NCBI GenBank assembly: GCA_017399405.1
Contig: JAFQCT010000015.1
Location: forward strand, 1 to 64,000
Origin: Clostridia bacterium
GTDB taxonomy: Bacteria > Bacillota > Clostridia > Oscillospirales > Acutalibacteraceae
DNA length: 64,000 nucleotides
Reading direction: 5' to 3'
Part shown: piece after piece, positions 17,182-25,973 of the stretch
Numbering within the stretch: the first letter of the stretch is position 1
Layout: every line of letters begins with the position of its first letter
Program-made: the position numbers and the translations under genes
Notes under the pieces: generated by a model
Database searches by the model: none
What the model saw: the letters and a program-made list of their open reading frames with translations, nothing else
Told to the model about the DNA's origin: nothing

Positions 17182-18417
17182 ATGATAAATGGTAGTAATT
17201 CAAAAAAAGAAATGAATGGTATGGAGTCACTTAACCAGCTTTACAGAATTGGTTGTGGTCCGTCAAGCTCACACACAATGGGGCCTGAAAAGGCTTGCGT
17301 GATTTTCAAAGAAAAGAACGCAGATGCTGACGAGTTTAAGGTTATTTTGTACGGCTCACTTGCCAAAACAGGCAAGGGACATTGCACCGACACGGTTATT
17401 GAAAACACATTAGCCCCAATTAAGACAAATGTTGAGTTCGATTTTGACAAAACGGACATTGACCATCCTAACACAATGGATATGTTCGCATATAAAAATG
17501 GTGAACAGATTGATTTTGCAAGAGTATTCAGTGTTGGTGGTGGCAGAATTGAGTTTGAGGGCTCATCCTCTGCTAAAGAACCAATTGTTTACGAATTGAG
17601 CACTTTTTCTGACATCAAAGCATATTGCAAAGAGAAAAAATATCGTCTTTGGCAGTATGTTGATGAAGTTGAGGGTGAATATATCTGGGATTATCTTGCA
17701 AAAGTATGGCAGACAATGAAGGATGCCATTGAGCGTGGTATTGAAGACGAAGGTATTCTTCCCGGTGGACTTGAAGTGCAGAAAAAAGCGAAATATTTAT
17801 ATAATATGGAGCACATCGGCGAAAGTGCCGAAACTCGAGAAAATCGTGAAGTTTGTTCTTACGCTTTTGCAGTAAGTGAGCAGAATGCGTCAGGTCATAC
17901 AATTGTTACTGCACCAACTTGCGGTGCGTCAGGTGTGTTACCTGCGGTGCTCTACTATATGCAGTTAAAACACGGTTACACAGACCGTCAAATTTTACAA
18001 GCGCTTGCAACAGGTGGACTTATTGGCAACCTCGTTAAAACAAATGCATCAATTTCGGGTGCAGAGTGTGGTTGTCAAGCCGAAATTGGAACTGCTTGTG
18101 CTATGGCGTCAGCAGCGTTAGGTGAGTTATTTGGTCTTAAACGCGGTAAGATTGAATATGCGGCTGAAATTGCTATTGAGCATCATTTAGGGCTTACTTG
18201 TGACCCAATTTGTGGTCTTGTGCAGATTCCTTGTATTGAGCGAAACGCTGTTGCGGCAATGCGAGCAATAAATGCGGTGAATCTTGCAAGTTTTTTAAGT
18301 GAAACAAGAAAAATCTCTCTCGATAATGTTATCGAAACAATGAGAAAAACAGGTCTTGATATTCATGCAGCATATCGCGAGACTAGTGAGGGTGGTCTTG
18401 CAACGTTGAATATATAG
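17182..18417 (+). CDS. sdaA: L-serine ammonia-lyase, single-chain Fe-S type
   Basis: About 411 residues. The beta-like half comes first (LYRIGCGPSSSHTMGPEKA near 17, SLAKTGKGHCTD, SVGGGRIEF), then the alpha-like half with the 4Fe-4S cysteines (TAPTCGASGVLPAVLYY near 243, CGCQAEIG near 292, CDPICGLVQIPC near 330). The two halves are separate proteins in many Clostridia but fused here. It deaminates L-serine to pyruvate and ammonia. ATG 17182 is preferred over GTG 17173 because AAAGG is 9 bases upstream. Confidence 0.9.
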   Translation: MINGSNSKKEMNGMESLNQLYRIGCGPSSSHTMGPEKACVIFKEKNADADEFKVILYGSLAKTGKGHCTDTVIENTLAPIKTNVEFDFDKTDIDHPNTMDMFAYKNGEQIDFARVFSVGGGRIEFEGSSSAKEPIVYELSTFSDIKAYCKEKKYRLWQYVDEVEGEYIWDYLAKVWQTMKDAIERGIEDEGILPGGLEVQKKAKYLYNMEHIGESAETRENREVCSYAFAVSEQNASGHTIVTAPTCGASGVLPAVLYYMQLKHGYTDRQILQALATGGLIGNLVKTNASISGAECGCQAEIGTACAMASAALGELFGLKRGKIEYAAEIAIEHHLGLTCDPICGLVQIPCIERNAVAAMRAINAVNLASFLSETRKISLDNVIETMRKTGLDIHAAYRETSEGGLATLNI

Positions 18418-18438
18418 TGAAAAAAGAGGTATGGGAAA

Positions 18439-19407
18439 ATGATTTGTCCAAATTGTAAAAAAGAGAATATGAACGAATATGCAACTGTGTGTGCATATTG
18501 TAATCAGCCACTTTATAGCGGAGAAAATGCCGAAGCAAAAGCGGTAGAGTTATCGGCAAAGCAAAAGAAGGATAAAGTAAAATCGGCAATTATTACAGTA
18601 ATTTCAGTTATCCTTGTAATTGCGGTTGTAATTGTTGCTTTAATAATTCCAAAGCCTGATAAAGATGATACTACTACAACAACAGAAAATACTACGGAAA
18701 GTACAACATTAGCAAATTCAGAAGAAAACACAACAAATAATGGTGTTGTTGATGAAGAAAAATCAACTAAAAAGAATGAAGATTCTTCAAAAGATGACCC
18801 GAATGTAATGGATACAACTGAAGAGATTGTGGCATATTTCAATAAAAACGCCAACAGAGTAAAAACTGAAGCAACTAAAGTAGTTAAGAATTACGAGGAC
18901 CGTGAAATTAAAGAAATTGTTGCACCAAAGGCACTTCAGGGTATGGCTGAAAGTATGGTAACAACTTTTATGGCAGATGATACAGACCCTGTAGAACATG
19001 CAACTCGCGAAGAAATTGTTGAAAACTTCCAAGTGCCAAAGCAGAGTTATGTAAGTTGTCTTAAAGTCAGCGATATTGAAAAAGCGTCATGTAAAGATAT
19101 GGGTACATATTACGAAATCACCATTATGGTTAAGAGCGAAGATAACCCATCAGCAGGTAAGGGCGTAGGTGCAGCATTTGACGTTATTGAACCTGAAGAA
19201 GTTGAGGGCAAATCTGATATGGTTGAGGATTTCTCAACACGATACAGTAACTGTACTGTAGTTGCGAAATTTGATAAAACAACAAACAGAATGACTAGTG
19301 CAAATTATATGATACCAACAAAACTGATGCTTACAGTAAGTTTTATGGGTACTCATAATGCGTCAATCGATATGTCATTTGAAAAGGATTACACAATTAC
19401 ATACTAA
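18439..19407 (+). CDS. Zinc-ribbon membrane protein with extracellular domain
   Basis: 322 residues. An N-terminal zinc ribbon (CPNC at 3-6 and CAYC at 18-21) is followed by a charged linker, one membrane helix at about 50-70, a low-complexity Thr/Asn/Glu/Ser spacer at about 75-125 and a C-terminal domain of about 200 residues that should lie outside the cell. The topology resembles zinc-ribbon single-pass proteins common in Clostridia. The C-terminal domain is not recognised. The gene starts 21 bases after the serine ammonia-lyase and is likely co-transcribed. Confidence 0.7.
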   Translation: MICPNCKKENMNEYATVCAYCNQPLYSGENAEAKAVELSAKQKKDKVKSAIITVISVILVIAVVIVALIIPKPDKDDTTTTTENTTESTTLANSEENTTNNGVVDEEKSTKKNEDSSKDDPNVMDTTEEIVAYFNKNANRVKTEATKVVKNYEDREIKEIVAPKALQGMAESMVTTFMADDTDPVEHATREEIVENFQVPKQSYVSCLKVSDIEKASCKDMGTYYEITIMVKSEDNPSAGKGVGAAFDVIEPEEVEGKSDMVEDFSTRYSNCTVVAKFDKTTNRMTSANYMIPTKLMLTVSFMGTHNASIDMSFEKDYTITY

Positions 19408-19416
19408 TTAAACAAA

Positions 19417-19440
19417 AAAGCCACTCAATTGAGTGGCTTT
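19417..19440. terminator. Bidirectional terminator
   Basis: Perfect palindromic stem AAAGCCACTCAA with its complement, between convergent genes; a longer T run follows on the minus strand. Confidence 0.8.
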
Positions 19441-19451
19441 AACTTTTGTGT

Positions 19452-20561
19452 TTAGCAATATTTTTTTGTGATTTCTAGCATTTTATCCATTTTCTTTTCC
19501 ATATCTGCAACGAGTGCAAACTGTGTGCGGGCACGGACTAAATTATGGTCGTCATAATCCGTATGGAAATACTTATCACCGTTAAGGTAGTCCATAAGAA
19601 AACGGATTCCACATTCATAAGTCATAAGTTTTGCACCGAATGGCAAAAGCTCTTTTTCAAGGTCTGTAAGTGCATCTTTAGCACTGCTGAGATATCCCTT
19701 AACATAAGATTCGTAAAGGTTAAGGTCTAAAGAAACCTTTGAAACATCTTTTTCGTCTTCAGCGGCTGTATTTGCACCAAAGCGGATACTATCACCAAAG
19801 TCATAAAGCGAAAGACCAGGCATAACGGTATCAAGGTCAATAATGCAAATACCCTTGTTTGTTTTATTATCAAAAAGAATGTTATTGAGTTTTGTGTCGT
19901 TATGTGTAACGCGAAGTGGCAACTTGCCTTCTGCAATTAAATCAACAAGAATATGTGTATCTTTTTCTCTTGTATTGGCAAACTCAACTTCTTCTTTTAC
20001 ATTGTGAAGTCTTCCTGAAAGGTTTTCCTGGACTGCTTTTTTGAAATCTGCAAAGCGGGAAACTGTGTTATGGAAGTTTTCGATAGTTTCAAAAAGTGAT
20101 GAACCATCAAAATCTGCAAGAATATTCTGGAATTCACCAAATGCCACACCTGCGTTAAAGAAGATTTCTTCATTGTCAATTGTGTTGCAAGTATAAACAT
20201 CGTTAACATATATGTAGACACGCCAACAGTTATTGTTTTTGTCTGTGTAGTAGTATTTTCCACTTAAACATGGTAAGAAAACAAGAGTTCTTCGTTCAGG
20301 ACAATCTACATTATTTTCTATATTTTTGTTATGAATATGGCTTGTAACAGCAACAATGTTGCTCATAAGTTGGTCAGGTTTTCTAAATACATGTGTGTTG
20401 ACTTTTTGAAGGACATATTTTTTTGTTTGACCTTCTTCATCAAAAATCAAATGGTATGTGTTGTTAATATGACCGTTGTTGATTTGCTCATATCTAATAA
20501 ATGTGCCATTTAGTGAAAATTGCTCACAAACTTCTTCAATATTAAAAGGCATGTTCGCCAT
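19452..20561 (-). CDS. nahK: N-acetylhexosamine 1-kinase (NahK-like)
   Basis: About 369 residues from ATG 20561 (GAGGTG 7 bases upstream; an ATG 15 bases earlier lacks one). It has the aminoglycoside-phosphotransferase kinase fold and matches the bifidobacterial NahK pattern closely: NNGHINNTYHL near residue 22, AFGEFQNILADFD near 140, the catalytic RVTHNDTKLNNILFD near 215, IIDLDTVMPGLSLYDFGDSI near 240 and a FHTDYDDHNLVRARTQ tail near 340. NahK phosphorylates GlcNAc/GalNAc at C1 in the lacto-N-biose/mucin-sugar pathway. The phosphorylase and epimerase partners are not adjacent. Confidence 0.85.
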   Translation of the reverse strand: MANMPFNIEEVCEQFSLNGTFIRYEQINNGHINNTYHLIFDEEGQTKKYVLQKVNTHVFRKPDQLMSNIVAVTSHIHNKNIENNVDCPERRTLVFLPCLSGKYYYTDKNNNCWRVYIYVNDVYTCNTIDNEEIFFNAGVAFGEFQNILADFDGSSLFETIENFHNTVSRFADFKKAVQENLSGRLHNVKEEVEFANTREKDTHILVDLIAEGKLPLRVTHNDTKLNNILFDNKTNKGICIIDLDTVMPGLSLYDFGDSIRFGANTAAEDEKDVSKVSLDLNLYESYVKGYLSSAKDALTDLEKELLPFGAKLMTYECGIRFLMDYLNGDKYFHTDYDDHNLVRARTQFALVADMEKKMDKMLEITKKYC

Positions 20562-20685
20562 CTCAATACACCTCATGAATACATTATTTTGAATAAAGTA
20601 ACCTAATGTATTATATATCTAAGTGCAAAAATAGTCAATGATTATTTTGAATAATAAAAAAGACGCAAATTGTTTAATTTTATAC

Positions 20686-20714
20686 TTTACATAAGAGTGA
20701 TTTTAATGTAAAAT
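20686..20714 (+). promoter_or_regulatory. Likely promoter of the pyrH operon
   Basis: TTTACA at 20686-20691, 17-base spacer, TAAAAT at 20709-20714, about 50 bases before pyrH. Confidence 0.5.
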
Positions 20715-20764
20715 ATACTAAATATGGTAACTGATTAAAAGTGTTGCCACGGAGGTGTTTTATT

Positions 20765-21478
20765 ATGGAACCAAAATATAAAAGAGTACTCTTGAAAGTC
20801 AGTGGCGAGGTTCTTGCTGGTGACAAAAAGCATGGTTTTGATTTTGACACGGTAAACAGCGTTTGTGCTGCTATTAAGGAAATGGCTGACCTTGGAACAG
20901 AGGTTGCAATTGTTGTTGGTGGTGGCAACTTCTGGCGTGGTCGTTCAAGCGGTGATATGGACAGAACAAGAGCAGACCATATTGGTATGCTTGCAACTGT
21001 TATGAACGCATTAGCACTTGCTGATTCACTTGAACAGATGGGCGTAATCGTTCGTGTTCAAACTGCTATTGAAATGAATAAAATTGCTGAACCATATATC
21101 AGCCACAGAGCAAAGCGTCACCTTGAAAAAGGCAGAGTTGTAATCTTCGGTTGCGGTACAGGTAACCCATTCTTCTCAACTGATACTGCAGCAGCACTTC
21201 GTGCAGCAGAAATTGGTGCTGACATTATCTTCAAAGCAACAAATGTTGATGGTGTTTATGATAAAGACCCTAACAGATTCTCAGATGCAATTAAATATGA
21301 TGTAATTACTCATCAGGATATTTTAAGCAAAGGTCTTGCAGTTATGGATAGTACTGCAGCATCACTTTGTCGTGATAATAACATTCCACTTCTCGTATTT
21401 AATCTTCAACAGCCTGAAAATATGGTTAAGGCGGTTAAAGGCGAAAATGTTGGTACAGTTGTAGTAAGTGAGAAATAA
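20765..21478 (+). CDS. pyrH: Uridylate kinase
   Basis: 237 residues. It has amino-acid-kinase-fold motifs: [14 protein letters not shown] near residue 5, [11 protein letters not shown] near 46, [17 protein letters not shown] near 63 and [14 protein letters not shown] near 155. The enzyme phosphorylates UMP to UDP and is a hexamer in bacteria. ATG 20765 has an ACGGAGGTG site 8 bases upstream; the ORF opens 24 bases earlier. It heads the pyrH-frr-uppS-cdsA-dxr-rseP-ispG-polC run. The usual upstream rpsB-tsf pair is missing here. Confidence 0.95.
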   Translation: MEPKYKRVLLKVSGEVLAGDKKHGFDFDTVNSVCAAIKEMADLGTEVAIVVGGGNFWRGRSSGDMDRTRADHIGMLATVMNALALADSLEQMGVIVRVQTAIEMNKIAEPYISHRAKRHLEKGRVVIFGCGTGNPFFSTDTAAALRAAEIGADIIFKATNVDGVYDKDPNRFSDAIKYDVITHQDILSKGLAVMDSTAASLCRDNNIPLLVFNLQQPENMVKAVKGENVGTVVVSEK

Positions 21479-21511
21479 TCTGTAATTAAAACATAAAAAG
21501 GAGATAGATTT

Positions 21512-22066
21512 ATGAATACAGTTTTTGATACAATGAAAGAAAAAATGACCAAAACCATCCACGCTCTTGAAAAAGAGTATGCAGGAATGCGTGCAGGCAG
21601 AGCAACCCCTGCAATTCTTGATAAAATTCAGGTTGACTATTATGGTGTACCAACACCAATTCAGCAGATGGCTGCTGTTTCAGTAAGCGAAGGTAGAATT
21701 CTTATTATTCAACCATGGGATGTAAGCACAATCAATCCAATTTCAAAAGCAATTCAGGCTTCTGATATCGGCATTAATCCAATGAATGATGGTAAAGTTA
21801 TCCGTCTTACATTCCCACCTCTCACAGAGGAACGCAGAAAGGCTCTTTGCAAAGATGTAAGTAAAATTGCAGAAGACAGCAAGGTTGCAATCCGTTCAAT
21901 CCGCCGCGATGCAATGGATAAAATCAAGAATATGAAGAAAAACAGTGAAATTACTGAAGATGACCAGAAGAATGCAGAAACAAAAATTCAGAAAATCACT
22001 GACGACTTCATTAAAGAAATCGACACAGTTTCTGACAAAAAAGAAAAAGAGATTATGGAGATATAA
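21512..22066 (+). CDS. frr: Ribosome recycling factor
   Basis: 184 residues, the standard length. It has the signature AGRATPAILDKIQVDYYGVP near residue 28 and the C-terminal helix typical of the three-helix domain. With EF-G it splits post-termination ribosomes. It has an AAAAGGAG ribosome site and lies 33 bases after pyrH. Confidence 0.96.
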   Translation: MNTVFDTMKEKMTKTIHALEKEYAGMRAGRATPAILDKIQVDYYGVPTPIQQMAAVSVSEGRILIIQPWDVSTINPISKAIQASDIGINPMNDGKVIRLTFPPLTEERRKALCKDVSKIAEDSKVAIRSIRRDAMDKIKNMKKNSEITEDDQKNAETKIQKITDDFIKEIDTVSDKKEKEIMEI

Positions 22067-22072
22067 TTGGTT

Positions 22073-22098
22073 TTATGGGCGAGGTGACTCGCCCATAA
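22073..22098 (+). promoter_or_regulatory. Strong hairpin between frr and uppS
   Basis: Eleven-base-pair perfect stem (22073-22083 with 22088-22098) closed by a GTGA tetraloop. Only a short TTT follows, so it is a poor terminator. The only Shine-Dalgarno-like GAGGTGA before uppS is buried in it. Possible roles are mRNA processing, stabilisation or partial attenuation. Confidence 0.55.
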
Positions 22099-22117
22099 TT
22101 TGCCATTATGAATAGTT

Positions 22118-22852
22118 ATGGATAAGAAAAATATACCACAGTTTTCCGTTTTACCACAGCATATCGGCATTATTATGGACGGTAATGGAAGATGGGCAAA
22201 ACAAAGAGATTTACCAAGATATAAAGGTCATATTGAGGGTGCAAAAACATTCCGCAAAATCGGTGAGTTTGCCGCTGATGTGGGAATTAAATGTATGACT
22301 TTCTATGCTTTTTCAACTGAAAACTGGAAAAGACCACAAGAAGAAGTTGACGCTATTATGCAACTTTTCCGCGAATATCTTCGTGAGGCCGAAGAGCGTC
22401 AAGCTGAAAATGAAGAAAAAGGCATTAAACTTTGCTTTTTAGGTGACCGTAAAGGTATTCCTGAAGATATTTTATCTCTTATGGACCAAATTGAAAACGG
22501 TACACAGTATGAGACAAAAGTTATATTAAACCTTGCAATCAATTATGGGGGACGCCACGAAATTACTGAAGGCGTTAAAACGATTGCAAAGAAAGTTAAA
22601 AATGGTGAAATCAGCATTGATGATATTACTGAAGATATGATTTCAGATTCATTATATACAGCAGGCTCACCTGACCCTGACCTTATTATCAGGCCAAGTG
22701 GAGAGTACAGGTTGTCAAATTTCTTGACTTGGCAGTCAGCTTATTCAGAGTTTTGGTTTTCAGATGTGCTCTGGCCTGATTTCACAGAAGAAAATCTAAT
22801 TGAAGCATTGCGAGAGTTTGAAAAGCGTAACAGACGCTTTGGTGGGGTATAA
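22118..22852 (+). CDS. uppS: Isoprenyl (undecaprenyl) diphosphate synthase
   Basis: 244 residues. It has the cis-prenyltransferase motif HIGIIMDGNGRWAKQRDL near residue 14 with the catalytic Asp, TFYAFSTENWKRP near 66, and DLIIRPSGEYRLSNFLTW then SEFWFSDVLWPDF in the last quarter. It makes the C55 carrier used for peptidoglycan and wall polymers. No Shine-Dalgarno sequence precedes ATG 22118, and an in-frame TGA at 22109 rules out an earlier start. Confidence 0.95.
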   Translation: MDKKNIPQFSVLPQHIGIIMDGNGRWAKQRDLPRYKGHIEGAKTFRKIGEFAADVGIKCMTFYAFSTENWKRPQEEVDAIMQLFREYLREAEERQAENEEKGIKLCFLGDRKGIPEDILSLMDQIENGTQYETKVILNLAINYGGRHEITEGVKTIAKKVKNGEISIDDITEDMISDSLYTAGSPDPDLIIRPSGEYRLSNFLTWQSAYSEFWFSDVLWPDFTEENLIEALREFEKRNRRFGGV

Positions 22853-22876
22853 TTTTAGTAAAAGGAAATTTTCGAA

Positions 22877-23743
22877 ATGAAACAACGAATTATTTTTGGA
22901 CTTTTGTGTGTAGGTGCAGGCATTCTTGCACTTTGCATTCGTAACACACCACTTTTTACGGTGATTGGTGCAATAATTTGTGTAATGGTTGCTGTTGAAA
23001 TCAATAAAGCCATTAAACTTAAAAACAAACCTATGTTTGCATTAAGCCTTGTGGTTTCAGCACTTGTTCCCGTTTATTATGAATACGGATATTTGCTTGA
23101 CAGATTACCGCTTGATTTAAGTCCTATTTATCTTATTGCGATTTACATTCTTGCATTGTTTATTTTAATGCTTACAGGCTATGAAAATACAAAATTTTCA
23201 GATGTTGGAATGGTACTTTTAGGCTCATTAGGACTTCCGCTTGCAGTTACGGTGCTTTTGTATTTAAGGGATATTGATAAAATTTTCCCTGAACAAAACT
23301 ATACTACTGAACACGGATTGTTCCTTATCTTGTTTGCAATGTTCTGTGCTTGGATAAGTGATGCGTCTGCATATTTTGGCGGTAGATTTTTCGGCAAACA
23401 TAAATTAGCACCAAAAATCAGCCCCAAAAAGACTATTGAGGGTGTAATCAGCGGTACACTTGGTTGTATTCTTGCAAATGTAATTCTTTATGCAGTGTTT
23501 GATAATCTTGTTTTTGCAGAGCCACATAACAATTACCTTGCAATTATTATAATGTCAATTCCGTTATCACTTATTGGTGTTTGTGGTGATTTGACATTCT
23601 CAGCACTCAAGCGTAATTATGAAATCAAAGACTTTAGCAATCTTGTTCCAGGTCACGGTGGCGTTATGGACAGATTTGACAGTGAAGTGTTTGTGCTTGT
23701 GGCACTTTATGCGATTATCAATATTTTCGGAGTAGTGATTTGA
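22877..23743 (+). CDS. cdsA: Phosphatidate cytidylyltransferase
   Basis: 288 residues, about eight hydrophobic helices. It has the CDS signature near the C-terminus (SALKRNYEIKDFSNLVPGHG then GVMDRFDSE) and SDASAYFGGRFFGKHKLAPK near 160. It makes CDP-diacylglycerol for phospholipid synthesis. AAAGGAAA is the ribosome site. The stop shares bases with the dxr start (TGATG). Confidence 0.93.
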   Translation: MKQRIIFGLLCVGAGILALCIRNTPLFTVIGAIICVMVAVEINKAIKLKNKPMFALSLVVSALVPVYYEYGYLLDRLPLDLSPIYLIAIYILALFILMLTGYENTKFSDVGMVLLGSLGLPLAVTVLLYLRDIDKIFPEQNYTTEHGLFLILFAMFCAWISDASAYFGGRFFGKHKLAPKISPKKTIEGVISGTLGCILANVILYAVFDNLVFAEPHNNYLAIIIMSIPLSLIGVCGDLTFSALKRNYEIKDFSNLVPGHGGVMDRFDSEVFVLVALYAIINIFGVVI

Positions 23744-24900
23744 TGATTACTAAAAATTTAAGTATATTAGGCTCAACCGGTTCAATCGGTACTCAAAGCC
23801 TTGAAACAGCAAGAAAGTGCGGTTACTCTGTTTCCGCGCTTTCGGCATATTCTAATGTAGATTTAATTGAAGAACAAATTCGCGAATTTAAGCCGAAAAT
23901 GGCGGCTTTAGTTGATGAAAATGCCGCAAAAGAACTTAAAAATCGCGTAAGTGATTTAGATGTAACTGTGCTTTCGGGTATAGAGGGCGTTTGCGAATGT
24001 GCAATAGTAGAAAGTGCAGATACAGTAATTAACTCAGTTGTTGGTATGGCAGGTCTTAAACCTACTCTCGCAGCAATTGAAAGTGATAAAAAAATTGCCC
24101 TTGCCAATAAAGAAACTCTTGTTGCGGGTGGACTTATAGTTACAACTAACGCAAAGGCAAAAGGTGTTGACATTTTACCTGTTGATTCAGAACATTCTGC
24201 AATTTTCCAATGCTTACAAGGTCAACCTACAAATCGTGCATTAAAAAGAATCATTTTAACTGCAAGTGGCGGGCCATTCTTCGGCAAAACAAAAGAAGAA
24301 TTAGAAAAAGTAACTGTTGCAGATGCACTTAAACACCCAAATTGGAGTATGGGACAAAAAATAACCATTGACTCTGCTACAATGATGAATAAGGGGCTTG
24401 AACTTATTGAGGCTGTTTGGCTTTTCAATGTTCATCCGTCAAAAATTGAGATTGTGGTTCACAGAGAAAGTATAATTCATTCCGCAGTTGAATATACCGA
24501 TAATGCAGTTATTGCACAGTTAGGGCTTCCTGATATGAAAATCCCTATTCAGTATGCACTCACATATCCTGAAAGAATAGAATCTCTTACAGGTGAATTG
24601 GATTTGACAAAATTGGGAACACTAACATTCTATAAACCCGATTATGACACTTTCAAGTGTATGAACATTTGTCGTGAGGCAATTAGTCGTGGCGGTCTTT
24701 ATCCTGCATTCGCAAACAGTGCAAACGAGCAGGCGAACTTAATGTTCCGTCAGGGTAAAATCGGTTTCTTAGAAATCGGCGAACTTGTTGAGCGTGTTAT
24801 GAATGACGCTCCAAAGGTAGATACATATACAGTTGACGATGTATATAATGCCGACATTGAAGCAAGAAATTTAGTAATCAAGTATTCAGGAAAGCAGTGA
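23743..24900 (+). CDS. dxr: 1-deoxy-D-xylulose 5-phosphate reductoisomerase
   Basis: About 385 residues. It has the NADPH-binding ILGSTGSIGTQSLE at the N-terminus, ALANKETLVAGG near 125 and LPVDSEHSAIFQ with the metal-binding acids near 147. The substrate-binding helix is KHPNWSMGQKITIDSATMMN, followed by MNKGLELIEA. It is the committed step of the MEP isoprenoid pathway; ispG lies two genes downstream. ATG 23743 overlaps the cdsA stop. Confidence 0.95.
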   Translation: MITKNLSILGSTGSIGTQSLETARKCGYSVSALSAYSNVDLIEEQIREFKPKMAALVDENAAKELKNRVSDLDVTVLSGIEGVCECAIVESADTVINSVVGMAGLKPTLAAIESDKKIALANKETLVAGGLIVTTNAKAKGVDILPVDSEHSAIFQCLQGQPTNRALKRIILTASGGPFFGKTKEELEKVTVADALKHPNWSMGQKITIDSATMMNKGLELIEAVWLFNVHPSKIEIVVHRESIIHSAVEYTDNAVIAQLGLPDMKIPIQYALTYPERIESLTGELDLTKLGTLTFYKPDYDTFKCMNICREAISRGGLYPAFANSANEQANLMFRQGKIGFLEIGELVERVMNDAPKVDTYTVDDVYNADIEARNLVIKYSGKQ

Positions 24901-24904
24901 TTTT

Positions 24905-25963
24905 TTGGAACTCTGGTCTAAAATCTGGCCATTTTTAGTAGCCATCTTATTTTTCGGACTTTTAATTTCAATTCACGAGTTAGGTCATTTTACTTTTGCA
25001 AAACTTTTTAAGGTAAAAATAAATGAGTTTTCACTCGGTATGGGCCCCGCAATTTTCAAAAAGAAGAGGGGTGAAACTCTTTACGCACTTCGCTTACTTC
25101 CGATTGGCGGTTATGTAAGTATGGAGGGTGAAGACGAAGAAAGTCAAGATGAAAATGCCTTTAACCGTAAAAAAGTATGGCAGAAAATTATAATAGTTGC
25201 CGCAGGTGCAATTATGAATTTAATACTCGGTGTTGTGATTGTTGCAACTGTGCTTTCAATGGAAGATTTAATCGGCACAAACCAGATTTTAGAGTTTCAC
25301 GAGGGTGCAATAAGTCAACAAACAGGCCTTGAAGTAGGCGATGAATTCCTTGAAATTGACGGTCACAGAGTTTTCTCTGATACGGATATTTCATTTCTTA
25401 TGGGACGCAGTGATGACGGTGTTTTCGATATGGTTGTCCGCAGAGACGGTAAAGAAGTTGAACTTAAAGATGTAACTTTCAAAACCGAGAAAGATGGCAA
25501 ATACACATTCATTACTTACGATTTTGTAATATTAGGTGAAGAAACAAACTTTATAAATATTGTTGAAAACTCATTCAAACGGTCTGCTTCAATTGCACGG
25601 CTTGTATGGTTAAGTTTTTTTGATTTAATTACGGGTAGATATGGGCTTACTGATTTGTCAGGTCCCGTAGGCACAGTTAATGTTATTGCAGATGCGGCAG
25701 CCGGTGCGATTGAGAGTAAAGATGGTCTTATAACAGCACTTACAATGATGGCGTTTATCTCAATAAATATTGGTGTGTTTAATCTTTTGCCATTACCTGC
25801 ACTTGATGGTGGCAGACTCTTTTTCCTTGTAATTGAGGGCATACGCAGAAAACCTATTAACCCTAAATATGAGGGTTATGTGCACGGTGCAGGACTTGCA
25901 CTTTTATTGCTTTTAATGTTGGTTGTAACTTTTAATGATATTGTGACACTTGTTAAAAATTAG
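24905..25963 (+). CDS. rseP: Site-2 membrane metalloprotease (RseP/RasP, M50)
   Basis: 352 residues. The zinc motif HELGH lies at about 24-28 inside the first membrane helix, a PDZ domain at about 115-190, and the second metal site in NLLPLPALDGGR near 297, followed by the last membrane helices. It cleaves membrane-embedded anti-sigma factors and signal-peptide remnants. The first codon is TTG with a poor ribosome site, and no in-frame ATG occurs before the zinc motif, so a non-ATG start is needed. Confidence 0.93.
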   Translation: MELWSKIWPFLVAILFFGLLISIHELGHFTFAKLFKVKINEFSLGMGPAIFKKKRGETLYALRLLPIGGYVSMEGEDEESQDENAFNRKKVWQKIIIVAAGAIMNLILGVVIVATVLSMEDLIGTNQILEFHEGAISQQTGLEVGDEFLEIDGHRVFSDTDISFLMGRSDDGVFDMVVRRDGKEVELKDVTFKTEKDGKYTFITYDFVILGEETNFINIVENSFKRSASIARLVWLSFFDLITGRYGLTDLSGPVGTVNVIADAAAGAIESKDGLITALTMMAFISINIGVFNLLPLPALDGGRLFFLVIEGIRRKPINPKYEGYVHGAGLALLLLLMLVVTFNDIVTLVKN

Positions 25964-25973
25964 GTGATTAAAA

